Positions 43,832 to 55,205 of a DNA stretch of 64,000 bases are shown here, in pieces (within the stretch, counting starts at the first letter, position 1; every line of letters begins with the position of its first letter). The position numbers were made by a program, and so were the translations under genes. This DNA comes from Septoria linicola. Taxonomy: Eukaryota > Ascomycota > Dothideomycetes > Mycosphaerellales > Mycosphaerellaceae. The stretch spans positions 1,364,001 to 1,428,000 of the forward strand of contig CP099423.1 in the NCBI GenBank assembly GCA_024114885.1, given 5' to 3'. The notes under the pieces were generated by a model, which worked only from the letters and a program-made list of their open reading frames with translations, made no database searches and was not told where the DNA came from.

Positions 43832-45397
43832 ATGGCGCTCTCCAAGTCGACGCGAATCATCATCCTGCTGGTGATCGATTCGCTTTTCTTCCTGCTCGAG
43901 CTGGTGACTGGCTATGCCGTCCACTCGCTGGCCCTGGTGGCCGATTCCTTTCACATGCTCAACGATGTGCTGTCACTCTGCGTCGGACTATGGGCAGTCA
44001 AGGCGGCGAACCGCACTGCAACACCAAAGATGTACACGTACGGTTACCAACGCGCCGAGACACTAGGAGCGCTGGTCAATGGTGTCTTCTTAGTGGCGCT
44101 CTGCGTGACCATCTTCCTTGATGCTATCCAGCGATTCGTGGAACCTCAAGAAGTCTCGAACCCCAAGCTTGTGCTGATTGTGGGCTGCCTTGGTCTGGCA
44201 TCGAACCTTGTGGGACTCGCGCTGTTCCACGATCATGGACACGCTCACGGCGGCCACGGACACAGCCATGGACCAGCGGACGACACCGTGAGGGACGCCG
44301 AGGAAGGGCATGCTGGTCACGATCATGGCTTTGAGACATATACCGATGAGCCCGCAAATGGCAACGCACATGCCGGACACAAGCATGACAGCAGCAGGGA
44401 CACCGGGAGCGAATCTACTGCGATTGCTGAAAGTCCTAAGAAGGCGAGGAGACATAGCAGATCGACCTCGCGAGGTTTTCCAGAGGACTTCTCCGGTCCA
44501 AGCCAGTTCCGCAACTCCATCATCGCCATGGGCCAGGGCCGTCTGGACCCTGTTGACTCTGAGGAGGGCAGCGATGTTGGCGAAATCACGCCTGCACCTC
44601 TCTTGGGAGAAAACGAGCCACTGGTGGCCGGCACAGCACAGAAGATCAGCTACGGTAGTGGCGCAGCTAAGCGCAAGTCGTTCGATCACAAGAGTCACAA
44701 CCACGCACAGCCAAAGGAAGCCGGCAAGGGTGGCGGTCACTCTCACGGCGATTTGAACATGAAGGGAATCTTCTTGCATGTTATGGGCGATGCTCTGGGC
44801 AACATCGGTGTTATTGCCACTGCGCTTATCATCTGGCTCACCAAGTTCCCTGGCCGTTTCTACTTCGACCCAGCGATTTCTCTCGTCATTACATGCATTA
44901 TCTTGGCCTCTGCGATTCCGCTCTGCAAGGCCGCATCCCGAATTCTGCTCCAAGCCGTTCCGCACGGCATAGAAGTCGACGACATCAAGGAGGACATCGA
45001 GGATCTGGAGGGCATCGACAGCTGCCACCACCTGCACGTCTGGCAACTGAGCGACACCAAGCTTGTTGCCTCACTGCACGTCCGCGTCACCTTCAACTTC
45101 AAGGGCGAAGGATCTCAACGCTACATGGAACTTGCTTCAGCCATTCGAAAGTGCTTGCACGAATATGGCATCCACTCATCGACGATTCAACCCGAGTTCC
45201 ACTCTGGATCAGAAGATGGTTCGCAGCACGAGCATGGCCAGGCTTCAAGTACCGGCTCTGTGCGTGGCGACACTAGCTGTCTTCTGGAGTGTGACGACGA
45301 TTGCGGAGGTGGCAAGAGTTGCTGCCCTCCCGCCGGCAAGGCCGAGTCAAACGCTGGAGATTCTCACGACCACAGTGCCCACTATCACTCACACTAG
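43832..45397 (+). CDS. ZRC1: CDF-family zinc transporter, Zrc1/Cot1 type
   Basis: A single exon encodes 521 residues. Cation diffusion facilitators exchange Zn (or Co) for protons; Zrc1 and Cot1 load the vacuole. Six membrane helices are visible. The metal-site signatures sit in TM2 (SLALVADSFHMLNDVLSL) and TM5 (MGDALGNIGVI). The loop after TM4 is His-rich (DHGHAHGGHGHSHG), as in zinc-handling members, and continues as a 170-residue Ser/His linker with another GGHSHGD just before TM5. The cytosolic C-terminal domain has the usual ferredoxin-like strands (HHLHVWQLSDTKLVASLHVR). The end is unusual in mixing Cys and His (ECDDDCGGGKSCCPP, then HDHSAHYHSH), which could be an extra metal-binding tail. 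The 318-codon antisense frame over this gene is only a by-product of its codon use. Confidence 0.93.
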   Translation: MALSKSTRIIILLVIDSLFFLLELVTGYAVHSLALVADSFHMLNDVLSLCVGLWAVKAANRTATPKMYTYGYQRAETLGALVNGVFLVALCVTIFLDAIQRFVEPQEVSNPKLVLIVGCLGLASNLVGLALFHDHGHAHGGHGHSHGPADDTVRDAEEGHAGHDHGFETYTDEPANGNAHAGHKHDSSRDTGSESTAIAESPKKARRHSRSTSRGFPEDFSGPSQFRNSIIAMGQGRLDPVDSEEGSDVGEITPAPLLGENEPLVAGTAQKISYGSGAAKRKSFDHKSHNHAQPKEAGKGGGHSHGDLNMKGIFLHVMGDALGNIGVIATALIIWLTKFPGRFYFDPAISLVITCIILASAIPLCKAASRILLQAVPHGIEVDDIKEDIEDLEGIDSCHHLHVWQLSDTKLVASLHVRVTFNFKGEGSQRYMELASAIRKCLHEYGIHSSTIQPEFHSGSEDGSQHEHGQASSTGSVRGDTSCLLECDDDCGGGKSCCPPAGKAESNAGDSHDHSAHYHSH

Positions 45398-46800
45398 ACG
45401 ATGATAATTTTCTTCATGGTTTTTACCCAGAAGCAGTGCAGTTTCAACCACGGCCTAGACGTTGAAAAGAGGCGGGCGGACTTCTTCATTCATGCAAGGT
45501 GTTTCGGCGTACACTACGGGCTGTGCAAAGCTCGGGAAAAAGCGGACAGGCGACAGCTAGAGGAGCGTTTGAGCACCTTGAGCGTGAGACTTGTGTGACT
45601 TCATATGTGTATGGGCGGTTCATGTGTACGATACGGTCGATATAGACTCGATACTGGAATGTTGCTTTTATGCCTTGTCAGCCGACTCTCAGTCTGGCTT
45701 GTGTCGCATCTGCCGTCTTTCATCGTAGTGCCTGCTGTATTGACTCGCGCACAACGGCCACACCTCCGAAGTACCTCTCCTTGCCCGAGCTCGGTCAGCG
45801 CAGTGACAAGAAGTGGGCAGCGAGTCCACGATGCCCAGTCGACAGCCAAAAGCTCGACAGCGATTGTCCTGGCGCAATCCGCTCAAATTGGCAAGTGAAG
45901 TCAAGAATTCTTGAAGTAGCTTTGTCCATCAAGGTGCCCGTTACACAAGTCAACGAACACTGGGGTCGCGTATGTGCATGGAACTGCCGGCGCATTCTGC
46001 GCATGTACAGGCACAAGTCAGCTCAGCATCAGGGACTCCCAAAGACTCAGGGAGAAAGCGGTCCGTAAATGAGCTGCATCGGAATAGGGGCAAAATCGGA
46101 CTGTGCTGCAGCTATTTTCACTGAGACCGCACTTCCGACAACATTGCCAGCACTCAACACTCTCAACCCGCGCACTCGACGAGCAGCATTCGACAGCCCC
46201 AATGGCCCTGACTCAGGAAAGAGCACTGCCCTTCGATCAAAACATCAGATAATGTGGCACGCGGACAAAAGCGAACGCCAAGATTGCCCTGTGGTTATCC
46301 AGTATACAAGTGCTGAACGGAGGCCGAAAGCCGACAAAAAGTGAGTGAGAAACCCGAAGCTGCATGATATGTCGTGCAAGTACGATGCGAAAGATTCAAA
46401 GAATTGATGATGTGGTTGTCGCTCTCGACCACGAGACCCTAAAGTGGGCGCGGAAGCCTTCGGCTCCTGCTATATGGTTGACTTTCGCGTCAACCGAACA
46501 TCTGGGCGACCCGGGTTCGAAAGTGTAGTGAGGGCACATTATGCGATACGAAGGACACCTGCTGTCACAAATGGATCTATTCGTGTGCACTCTGCTGTTG
46601 CACAGGCTTCATGTTGCAGAAGCAGCAGGAGCAGCCCCCTGGTGAAACAAAATAGCAAAGCACTCCTCGACCAAAAGGAAAGGAACGATCATGCCAAAGT
46701 CAAGACAACTACGATCGCAGATGAGTGCAACCACAAGGAAGTGATGGAAAGAGCAAAAAGATCGTTCTCACCGACGTTGGAGACAACGATTCAACAAAAG

Positions 46801-46922
46801 GGAAGAAGACCCACTAGGGGCCCGGGGTGCTTTAATCACTTTCCGCAGAATCATTTAGCGAGAATGGAGGATTAGTCCATTATTGGTTGAGCTACTTCCC
46901 TAATGTAAGCACAATTCCAAAG
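46801..46922 (+). repeat. Direct repeat copy A (about 122 bp)
   Basis: It matches copy B at 47122-47247, starting GGAAG(A/G)AGACCCACTAG and ending AAGCACAATT(C/G)CAAAG. The two are identical over the central GCCCGGGGTGCTTTAATCAC and beyond. Differences are point changes and a few 1-3 base indels. Confidence 0.9.
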
Positions 46923-47121
46923 CATACATGTATGTCAGAAGCTGCGAAAGGAGCAAAAGTAGTGCCTATGCGGTGGAAGCCCAAACACTATTCCGGAAAG
47001 CAAAAAGGAAGACCGGATTGGAAGCACAGAATCAAGACAAGTACAAGGATGAGAGTCTCTCGAGAGTGCAAGACATGCAAAAAGAATCGATTTCGAACGC
47101 GGAGACCAAAAAGAGAATAAG

Positions 47122-47247
47122 GGAAGGAGACCCACTAGAGGCCCGGGGTGCTTTAATCACTTTCCGCAGAATCATTCGGCAGAGAATGGATGGTTAGTCC
47201 ATTAATTGGTTGAGCTACATTTCCCTGATGCAAGCACAATTGCAAAG
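47122..47247 (+). repeat. Direct repeat copy B (about 126 bp)
   Basis: Partner of copy A, 321 bp downstream start to start. The repeats do not end in inverted termini of useful length and no coding sequence for mobility lies between them. Confidence 0.9.
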
Positions 47248-48013
47248 TGTACTCGACTGCTGAATTGGTGCTGAGCAGAGTGCACTTGCTTTGACAGGTG
47301 AGACGATTCATGAGTCCTGTTGGGTAAGTGCATGTTTGGCATGACTGTGGGTATGAGCAGGCATGACTTAGAAAGATGGCAGTAGTGCAGAACTGTGCGC
47401 ACTTGTTTCTCGTTCAGTCCAATTCCGGACTGCTCGGGGTTGGGGGATTGCACTCTCGGAGAAGTTGAAACGGCGGTAACGATCGTTTGCGGCAGAATGA
47501 GGCATCGAAAAGGGTATAGTTGCTTTGATTGACGGTAGCATAGTCTACGTCAGTGAATTAGTGACAGAGCCCGCTGATGTTGAGCACTGCATTCCTGCAA
47601 GGAATTCGTGAATATATTTGTGCCGATCACTTGAACAACAGCTAACGATTGACGCCATCGCGGTCAAACAGGAATCGACGGCATTAAGAGTACATACAGT
47701 GCAAAGTAAAAGAGAACGTCGTTGCACATTTCAGTCTTGCTACCATAACATCTCCTCGTATTCGTCCTGCGAATCAGACGCGCTTTTCGACACCTTGGGG
47801 TATATCGATTGGATTGCTCCACATGTCCGCATGTCTTGCTATATCAGTGTCCAAACTTTTCTTCCACTACTCATTCCATCTACGCACACAATCTCGACGA
47901 TGACATCCATGTACACTATTCGCTCGCTGAACGCTCAATCAAGTATCGCAAGCTGTAATCAATGCTGAGTTCTGGGCCCGGCCACTCTTCCATTATATCC
48001 TGTTGTGTCGGTC

Positions 48014-49885
48014 TTAGGGGATGCGCGACACATCTTCTCTGCTCTCTCCAGCTTCGCTGGGTGGGTTTAAGGCGAGGCCACCTCTGTAGAATTCTCGTTG
48101 ATCGAAGCTCACGGATTTTGTGCTGCTTCCTCTTGACGGTGCTCGTGGCTTGGAGAAACTTGACGCAGGTTGATTGTACTGCCTCTCCTCTGAAATGCGC
48201 CCTGCGGCATGAGGATCCGCACGACTGGAGTGGAAATAGTCGTTCGAGCCCTCGCGTTGGAAGCCTGGTCGTTGGTAAGCATTGGACCAATTATTGAGTT
48301 GATCTCCTGGCGTACCTGCGGGCGATGGCGTAATCCTGCCGATGTACTCTGGTGGTAATTGGCCACGATTCTGGTGTGGAGGCGAGAAAACCAACGTTGT
48401 GGCTATCGAGGGCGACTGACCTCGCTGTAGGGGCCTCTGATATGAGCTCTCGGGCGAACTGAGCGTAGACTCGCCGAACTCTTTGTCGTCAAGATCGCGC
48501 GTGTTGACATGTGGCATCTTCGTCTGCATTTCGAAAGCAGTATTTTGATGCCCGCGTTGGTACTCCACTAGTCCGGCCTTCGAGTTGCTTCGCATGATGT
48601 CTGATGTCGCATCCAGGCTCACAAACTCCTGTCGATTTGGTGTCGCTCGTGAACGGAAGAACTCAATCCAAGCCGGAAAGATCGATGGTCGCGTCAAGAG
48701 GAGGAACACTTGGAAGCCTGCCAGTGACAACAGAAGCAACACCGCCGCAACTGCAGCCTCCGGTACAAGCCAACCTGATACGAAGTGGAGACATTGGTTC
48801 TTGTCGGTCGGATTGGCCGCCAGGCAAGCGAGCCAAGGAGATACTTTCTCATAGTTGTCGAGAACGGAGCTCTGCATACTGTCCAGCCTCACAAATACTA
48901 TCGTGAAGAAGACAACATCGACCAGGATGATGGTCACGATACAGATACCTCGCCATTGTAACCAGAGTACCTTCTTGAGCCTCCTGAAAACGGCACGTGC
49001 TGTCTGTGTATGCACGCTAGCTTGATAGGAAGGAAGACCGGTGGCCGAGGCGTTGGTGGACACATCAGATGTGCTGTCGCTGAGTAGATTCTTCAGATAC
49101 ACATGGGCACAATAGACCAGTGTCATCAGCTGCAAGACTCCAGCAGCACCAGCAATCGCCATAAGTGGTCCCCAGAAGTCTCCCATTGAGTCTTTGTGGT
49201 TGACGTGACAAGCATTGCCAAATCGGAAGCTGACGCCAGTGAGTGTGATCGTGATACAGAACAGTACGGCAGGTATGCCCCAACCCAGCATCTGCGAAAT
49301 GTAAAAGAACTTTCGACCTGGCACGATATCCCAGCAGATTTGCAGGTTCATCGAGAGCGCTCGAATGAAGACCCACATGATTACTGAAAGGCCACCAGCA
49401 ATGATGCATGCGCCACCCCAGGCACATGGCATCGACGTGTACATGTCATTGGGCGTAATCTCGTTATAGCATTGTTCGGGTCGTGCTCCAAGTGGTATGG
49501 TGAACCCAAGAGCGATCATCATGACCGAGACGATGAGGCACACACTCAGGTAGTGTGATCTGGTCTGTTGTGCCGGTAGGACAAGATATGATACCAGCAT
49601 GAAGCATAGCAGAATCAGACCGACGACATTCAGCCATTCTGATACGATACCGTATGTGTTGAAATCGTCCGAATAGGCGTAATGAGCTGCTGGGCAAGGT
49701 AGACAGCAGGTAGGTGCATTTCGCGCTCCCACAAGCTGAGCGCAAAGTCGTCCGTCGATGACTGTCCGACATCAGCTGTTGTAGACAAAAGAATTGTACT
49801 TCCACTTACATCCTCCATCAGTCGGAAATCGGGATGCATCAAGAAACGGTGCCACGCAATCTCCAAGTAGCGTCGAATTTGCCAT
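48014..49885 (-). CDS. Seven-transmembrane receptor, fungal GPCR-like
   Basis: The large frame has only a GTG start; adding a 76-nt first exon (49885-49810) and a 48-nt intron yields an ATG and 607 residues (second exon 49761-48014). The joined N-terminus reads GGFIDGRLCAQLVGARNAPT, then CCLPCPAAHYAYSD, a cysteine pattern typical of one fungal receptor group related in layout to Frizzled/Smoothened. Seven membrane helices follow between about 65 and 390, with an extracellular loop cysteine pair. A 200-residue disordered, Ser-rich cytoplasmic tail (QRPGFQREGSNDYFHSS and so on) offers phosphorylation sites. The ligand is unknown and coupling to a G protein is inference. The gene faces a 5.3-kb gene-poor region upstream. 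Confidence 0.82.
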
Positions 49886-52800
49886 AGCTGCCCATACGCT
49901 CAGAAGTTATGCTTATGGTCCAAAGCCCAGCACGGACCGATCTCTTTTGCAACCTTGTTCCTCCAATTTAGGACTTGTTCAATGTGTATATTGTAGTGCT
50001 GAAAATGTATGTCGTGAATGAACCGGCGATCTCAAGGTCCTGATGGTCGCGTCTCACACACTCATCGTATGGCTATTAATAATATCCCGTCAGATGATAC
50101 CCAGGCGAGTCAGAAAAGCTGGGCTGCAGAGACTTTGGTCACGCTGCCGACCCGTGTACGGTCTCTGAAGTCAGCGCAAGTAGGATAGCAGATACGTGGG
50201 AGAAACATCCAGAGAAATGGCCAAAGGAGAGTAAGTGTCCGGGCAGGACGTCTGTGTGTAAATGTAAAATGACGATGTGAAGGAAGTGCACATGGGATAG
50301 GTAGACAAGAGATGTATCCCTCGATCCATACTGCATCTCCCACGCGACAGGCTAGGACTATTGACCTACCAAGGCCCGCAATTCGGGTTTAGATCGTCGA
50401 AGAGCTCACGAAAGGCCCAGACAGGCGGAGACAGGCCCCATTGGAGTCCATCCACTCGAAGTGCCTGTCGCTCATACGTCCCTGTCAGTGGCAGCGGGTG
50501 GATTCGCAAGTAGGACAAGCCATGTTGGCTACGAGCAGCGGCGGGCTGATGTTGGGCCACGATTCACGGAAAAGCGTGGTGACCTGCAGTGGTGCATGTG
50601 TTCCTGGCCAGTAGCTGCATGTGGAAAGGTGCCGAGCCCTAGCGTTGCTGCTCGTTTCGGCGTTGCAATCCCTGCATCACGAAGTAGGCGCATCTGCTGG
50701 CATGATTGGGGCGCTTGTTCCGAGTATCACAGCCCGGATAAAGCGCGTAGAAGAGTCGTATGCCTTCACAGGCAGCCTCTGTCTGCATAGTGGTAAGTTT
50801 ATATGCGCCGGATCGTCTAGGTTCGCCGCTCACCATCTTGTTGTCTTTTTCACAGCGAGACGAGACTGCCGCGCCGCACGCGACACGCTTGCGACGCATC
50901 TTGTCGCATAAAATCGCGGCGTAGATGGCGTGGAGTATCCTGCTCCGCAAAACGACAAGCATCTTGGATGATGTGCACGGCCAAGTGTTGCAGGCACAGC
51001 CTAGCAAGTTTGCCGTTGCAGCTACGGCATTGGTGAGATTCCAGTGTTATGGCCGGTCGAGAACTTGTCTCGGTGCACAATGGCACAGCATGGGCGTTGT
51101 GCTCGCTCAGCAGATGCGAGGTGACCAGACATCTTCAGCATGCCCCCGTCAGAGTAGCTGAGTCGCTGGACACGATGGAACAACAATGTGTCGCGACGAG
51201 TCGTGACAGGATTCTGTTCCTGGCAAGCAAGTGCGTAAAGTTCTCCCAGCAGTGGTGGCGTCTCGGCTCCGCTGTCAAGGCGTTTTGCTAGCGTCTGCCG
51301 GCCGACCAATGTAACCTCACACAGGCCTACTTGCAACTTTTATTCGTTCTTCAACCTTTCACATCTGTAGTCCTAACGGATGCCGATGATGACTGTCATG
51401 CTCGCTCTTGTCTCTGTGCACTATCTGGAACCGAGTAATGCACAACTGTGCCACGACATTACCCGCTGCGCCATTCGGCGAGGCAGTTGCAGAGATTCAG
51501 GAGACGAACGTGCATCCTCGCGTGCATAACTTGCAACAGAAGAGGCAAAAGCTTATGCACTCGATCTCGGACGACTAGGAACGGAAGGTCGCACAGCAGC
51601 TTGCGGATCTCTAGCTCTTCGTTCTACCTGTACGACCTCTCTACCGCAGTGATTATTTGCGGAGCAGGATCATCGTCATTGTCGTATCAACGAAGGCCTC
51701 TTATATTGTTGCATCTGATCGATCACAGAACTATCAAAAGCTACCCTCATAGTCCTATGTTGCCTCCACTTCCGGAAGTGGACACAAGCCCGCTAGCTCT
51801 GCACGCCTATGTGCTCGCCTCCACCATCGACTAGGATACAACGGGACGATTTGTCGATCGTCAAAAAGTGACAGGAATGATGGGATCGCTTCGTTTGGGA
51901 TGAAGCATCCTACTCAACCTTTTCAAAGCGTCGCTGATGCTCGAACTAATAGCTGTGGGCGGAGGTGTTCCAACATACTAGTTTCTGCAACGAGCCAGTT
52001 GACAGAGATGTGGTACTGTGCAACGAACACGGGCGCAAGTGTTTTTTTCCCAGACTGGAAGCCCACGAGAGGTGGCATGCAACTCATATGCATGCACGAT
52101 TCTCGACGTGCAGCCGTATCCCGAGTTCTGGAAAGAGCGTCCTTCAAGAATCCGGGCCACAGCCGCGCAGCCACTGACTTCATCGGCAGGATACGTGCCT
52201 CAATGTTGTACGCCATACATGAGATGGCTCCAGCCGCGAACCAGATCTTAGGCTTCGACTCTAGTCAGACCACATCTATAAGCTCGCGCTTAGTTACCTC
52301 ACGGCACTTCCGCATACCTATCGAGCCTCAAATTGCTTACAGTCAAGGAACGAGCCATGATTGAGATCAGGTTTCCATGCCGTCATGACACCTTCCATCG
52401 GACACGATCATTAATGGTTCTATGCGATGCGGCACAGTGGTGGCAGCAGCGACAGTATAGCCTCGTGAGACCTGATGTGCAGCACGATACGAGCTGCCAT
52501 AATGGACCGATGTCAACAATCGATCGTACCCCAGGACGACATGCGCAACCAGCCCTCTTCATGAAGTCGTCGGTTCGGCCTGCTCCTTATGCTGCGCCTA
52601 AGTGTACTTGCATGCGAGTAGGATCATAAGCAAAAGCTAGTCTTGCCAATGGCAATCGAGAAGTGCTTCCCACGCAACAACCACGTCCCGGGAGATCAGC
52701 CCGACCCGGAGAGATGACAGTAGTGTTGCGGGTATCGCAGGCCGAACGAGCTACATATGTCAGACATCTTGATCTTTGGTATCTGTGTGATTATTAGGAT

Positions 52801-53250
52801 TTGGATATGATCGGCTGTGACACAAACGAAGTGAATGACACTGTGCAATGCGTTTGGACCTGCACTGGCCAGGGGATTGAGTGACGGTGTACTCAATTCG
52901 CAGGATGCCATGAGTAGCAGGCTGCAATCTCGTGGGTACCGCGCAAGATGTTCTGGGGTCTGCGTACGGTACGGCCGTGTCATAGCTTCAGTGAATGTTG
53001 ATTGAGCCCTGTAAGATCTGTTACAAATGTCAAGCTTCCAAAAGTAATCAACACATGCAGACAAAGGAAGTCTCGGACGTGCGTGTTGATTGCCTGATCT
53101 AATTGCTAAGCAGTGGAGACGTACTTATCCCAAAGACCGAGGGCAGTTCTTAAGCAAAAAGAGTGCAAAAAGAAGCATTTGCTGAAGGCTTTTCGCCCCC
53201 TAACATGTTGGACATCTCCAAGCTGTGTGACACAGCCAGTGCGGATTTGT

Positions 53251-53363
53251 GCTCGCACTGAGAATCGAACTCAGATTTTAGGATGCCTGTGTAGACGGGT
53301 CTGCTTTGAAAGCAGTCATACATGGTATGAGACCTACGTCCTAACCGTTAGACGATGCCTGTG
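53251..53363 (-). other. tRNA-like element with A-box and B-box
   Basis: On the minus strand, CGTCTAACGGTTAGGA (53339-53354) matches the D-arm of fungal tRNA-Glu. A perfect T-arm, CTGAG-TTCGATT-CTCAG, lies at 53258-53274. Between them is an insert with its own small hairpin (CTGC-TTTCAAA-GCAG). The acceptor ends do not pair, so it is not a normal tRNA. A 10-bp direct repeat (CACAGGCATC) brackets the D-arm part at 53354-53363 and 53282-53291. It may be a tRNA pseudogene or a SINE-like fragment. Confidence 0.5.
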
Positions 53364-53634
53364 AATCAATTAGCCAAAGGTCAATATATTGAGCCAAGGG
53401 GCCAAACGAACAAGCTGATTTGCTGTGACTTACGAGTCACGTGGTGCGACTTATGCTTGTCAATACAATATGACAGCTGTATTGCGAGCTGCCAGAGCGG
53501 TGATTGAACAAGAGCATGTGGGACATGGTGAAAAAGTTGTCGATGAGGGGCAAAGGTTGGGCTGGGCTTGGCTCAGCTTGAAGCCCCGCACTGCACTTGG
53601 CCAAAATTTTCAAGGCACCCACGAGACGAGAGAT

Positions 53635-53691
53635 AGCATGTCAGCAGTGTCTTGCTACAGCAGTGTCTTGCTAAGACACTGCTGACATGCT
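53635..53691. repeat. 19-bp perfect inverted repeat on a tandem 16-mer
   Basis: Arm 53635-53653 (AGCATGTCAGCAGTGTCTT) is exactly complementary to 53673-53691. The 19-nt spacer contains a second copy of CAGCAGTGTCTTGCTA, so the site is a 16-bp tandem duplication followed by its inversion. Confidence 0.9.
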
Positions 53692-54007
53692 GTCATTGAT
53701 TCTAGCATTCGAGAAATGCCAAGGCTCTGCCGTTCCAGCCTTTGCAATCCTGTAAAAAACGAACGATAGCCAAACGAGCATTCAGCCTCAAGTTGACAAC
53801 TATTACACGGAGATGCAGTCTTCAAAGGCAGAGAGCCGGACATTAGCAAGCAAGCTGTCTATAAGACAAGAGCATAGCAGAACAAAAAGAGGTCGACAGC
53901 CACGACGCTGAAGTGGTAGTGAACCCAGACTTTCGTCGATGGTCCCTAAGGGGGCTAAGAACATTGTTAGGATTTGTTCGCACATTTGATGAACTCGTAG
54001 AAGCACT

Positions 54008-54083
54008 TACTCGAACCCTCGACCTTGGCGTTGGCACCGGAAGAACGGTATTAGCACCACGCTCTAACCAACTGACTATTGAG
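54008..54083 (-). pseudogene. tRNA-Ile(AAT)-like relic, 3' end lost
   Basis: The minus strand reads TCAGTTGGTTAGAGCG, a D-arm. It continues with TGGTG-CTAATA, an anticodon arm with AAT whose 3' side CGCCA follows an insert of about 20 nt in the canonical intron position. Then come AGGTC and GAGGG-TTCGAGT. The 3' T-stem should be CCCTC but is AAGTG, and the 5' acceptor has one base missing (TAGTCAG for TAGCTCAG). The order of parts makes a decayed intron-containing tRNA-Ile likely. Confidence 0.5.
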
Positions 54084-55205
54084 CTGTTAGCCGATGATCA
54101 GGTTTGGAGATCTGAAGTAATTCTTACGCTAAGGAACCTTGTGATTGGTGGCCGGCGTTCAGAGACAACGTATATCATAGTCATCTACAAGCTCACAATG
54201 ATGACCGGCATCGTTCTCGAGTTGTGCGGCTTTGAACCAGAAATTGATGTGGACCCACTTATCATGTCCGCTTTGGGATTAGTGGAACCAAGTGGAAACG
54301 GCAGCCATCTTCAAACTTCAATGCTGCAGAACAACAGCCTCAGAGCTATATTCACTGGAAAGGCTTGAGTGCTCACACGGTCATATGTTCTACAGCAGAG
54401 GGTTTTGCGAATTGTTGAGCGACACACTTCCGAGTTGGCTTTTCCGGATCGCACACGATCGCATTCCATGCGGCCTGAGATTGACCTTTGCTAAGTTCGT
54501 GATCGAGCAAATCTTCAGGCTCAATCAAGAGAGACATGTGCCGAATGGGAAACACAATAACGATCTGAGCAGTGAGTCGTGCCGAGTTCATTGTATGGAC
54601 TGTAGTCTCCCACTTGTCCCCTACGAGCGTTGCTGCTATCTGACTGCCCACAACTCAGACGGGCTCGGGAAGCATAGCATGCTGCTGTCAACCACTACGC
54701 ATAGTCCACTGTAGACAGACCGCGGTCAAGTAGACCTGTCAGGCTGTCACTCTCCTCCCCTGCTCAGCCCACTGCACGTACACGGAAATCGCGCGCACCG
54801 CAGAAACTCCTCCTCGCACGAGTGGCAACAATGCCAGCACTGAATGCTAGGACCTATGCCACTGCACGCTATCTGGCGCTGCTACGTGGCACAGAGTATC
54901 TTGTCAGGTTCGAATGAACGCCTACGCCTTCGTGTCGACGTGCGTTGCGCAACGAATGCTACCCAAGATGGCTAGCGCACACAAGCCGACATCGGAAGAC
55001 GTGAAATGCATGTCATGTTCGCGTCCGCGCCAGTCGTGATACCAAGCCATACATCAATGATACTGATCTAATGGACTTTTAGATTCGCACGCTTGCCAAC
55101 AACGAGTACCTTCAGCATCATAGAAGACTGTCAAGAGTAGAACAATTCTAATCGCTCGTTTTCCTGAGCCTCCAGTTTTACATATTCCATTTCTACAACT
55201 CCACC

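Larger units (their letters stand above)
45398..48013. other. Intergenic with direct repeats, purine-rich
   Basis: 2.6 kb without a supported gene, between the transporter 3' end and the receptor 3' end. From 46600 to 47120 the plus strand is purine-rich with frequent AAAG and GAAG. Two 125-bp direct repeats lie at 46801 and 47122. A tRNA-like hairpin plus B-box fragment is at 46476-46522. Confidence 0.5.
49886..55205. other. Gene-poor region with relics
   Basis: 5.3 kb in which I support no protein gene. Frames such as 51900-52364 (154 codons, ATG start) have no domain, and several others start at GTG or TTG. It holds a tRNA-like element, a tRNA-Ile relic and a fold-back, all between 53.2 and 54.1 kb. 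Confidence 0.45.

Noticed and set aside
44090..45046. 318-codon minus-strand frame opposite the Zn transporter
   Set aside because: It is fully inside a well-supported CDF gene; its sequence has no domain and follows from the codon bias of the sense strand.
46476..46522. tRNA-like hairpin (GGTTGAC/GTCAACC) followed by GGGTTCGAA
   Set aside because: The loop size is wrong, there is no D-arm, and the 3' T-stem is absent. It was kept only as a remark because its tail AAGTG equals that of the tRNA-Ile relic.
51900..52364. 154-codon plus-strand frame with an ATG
   Set aside because: No domain, no leader features, and competing frames of similar length on both strands; not above background for this base composition.
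53913..54368. 151-codon plus-strand frame
   Set aside because: It starts at GTG and runs through the tRNA-Ile relic in antisense.
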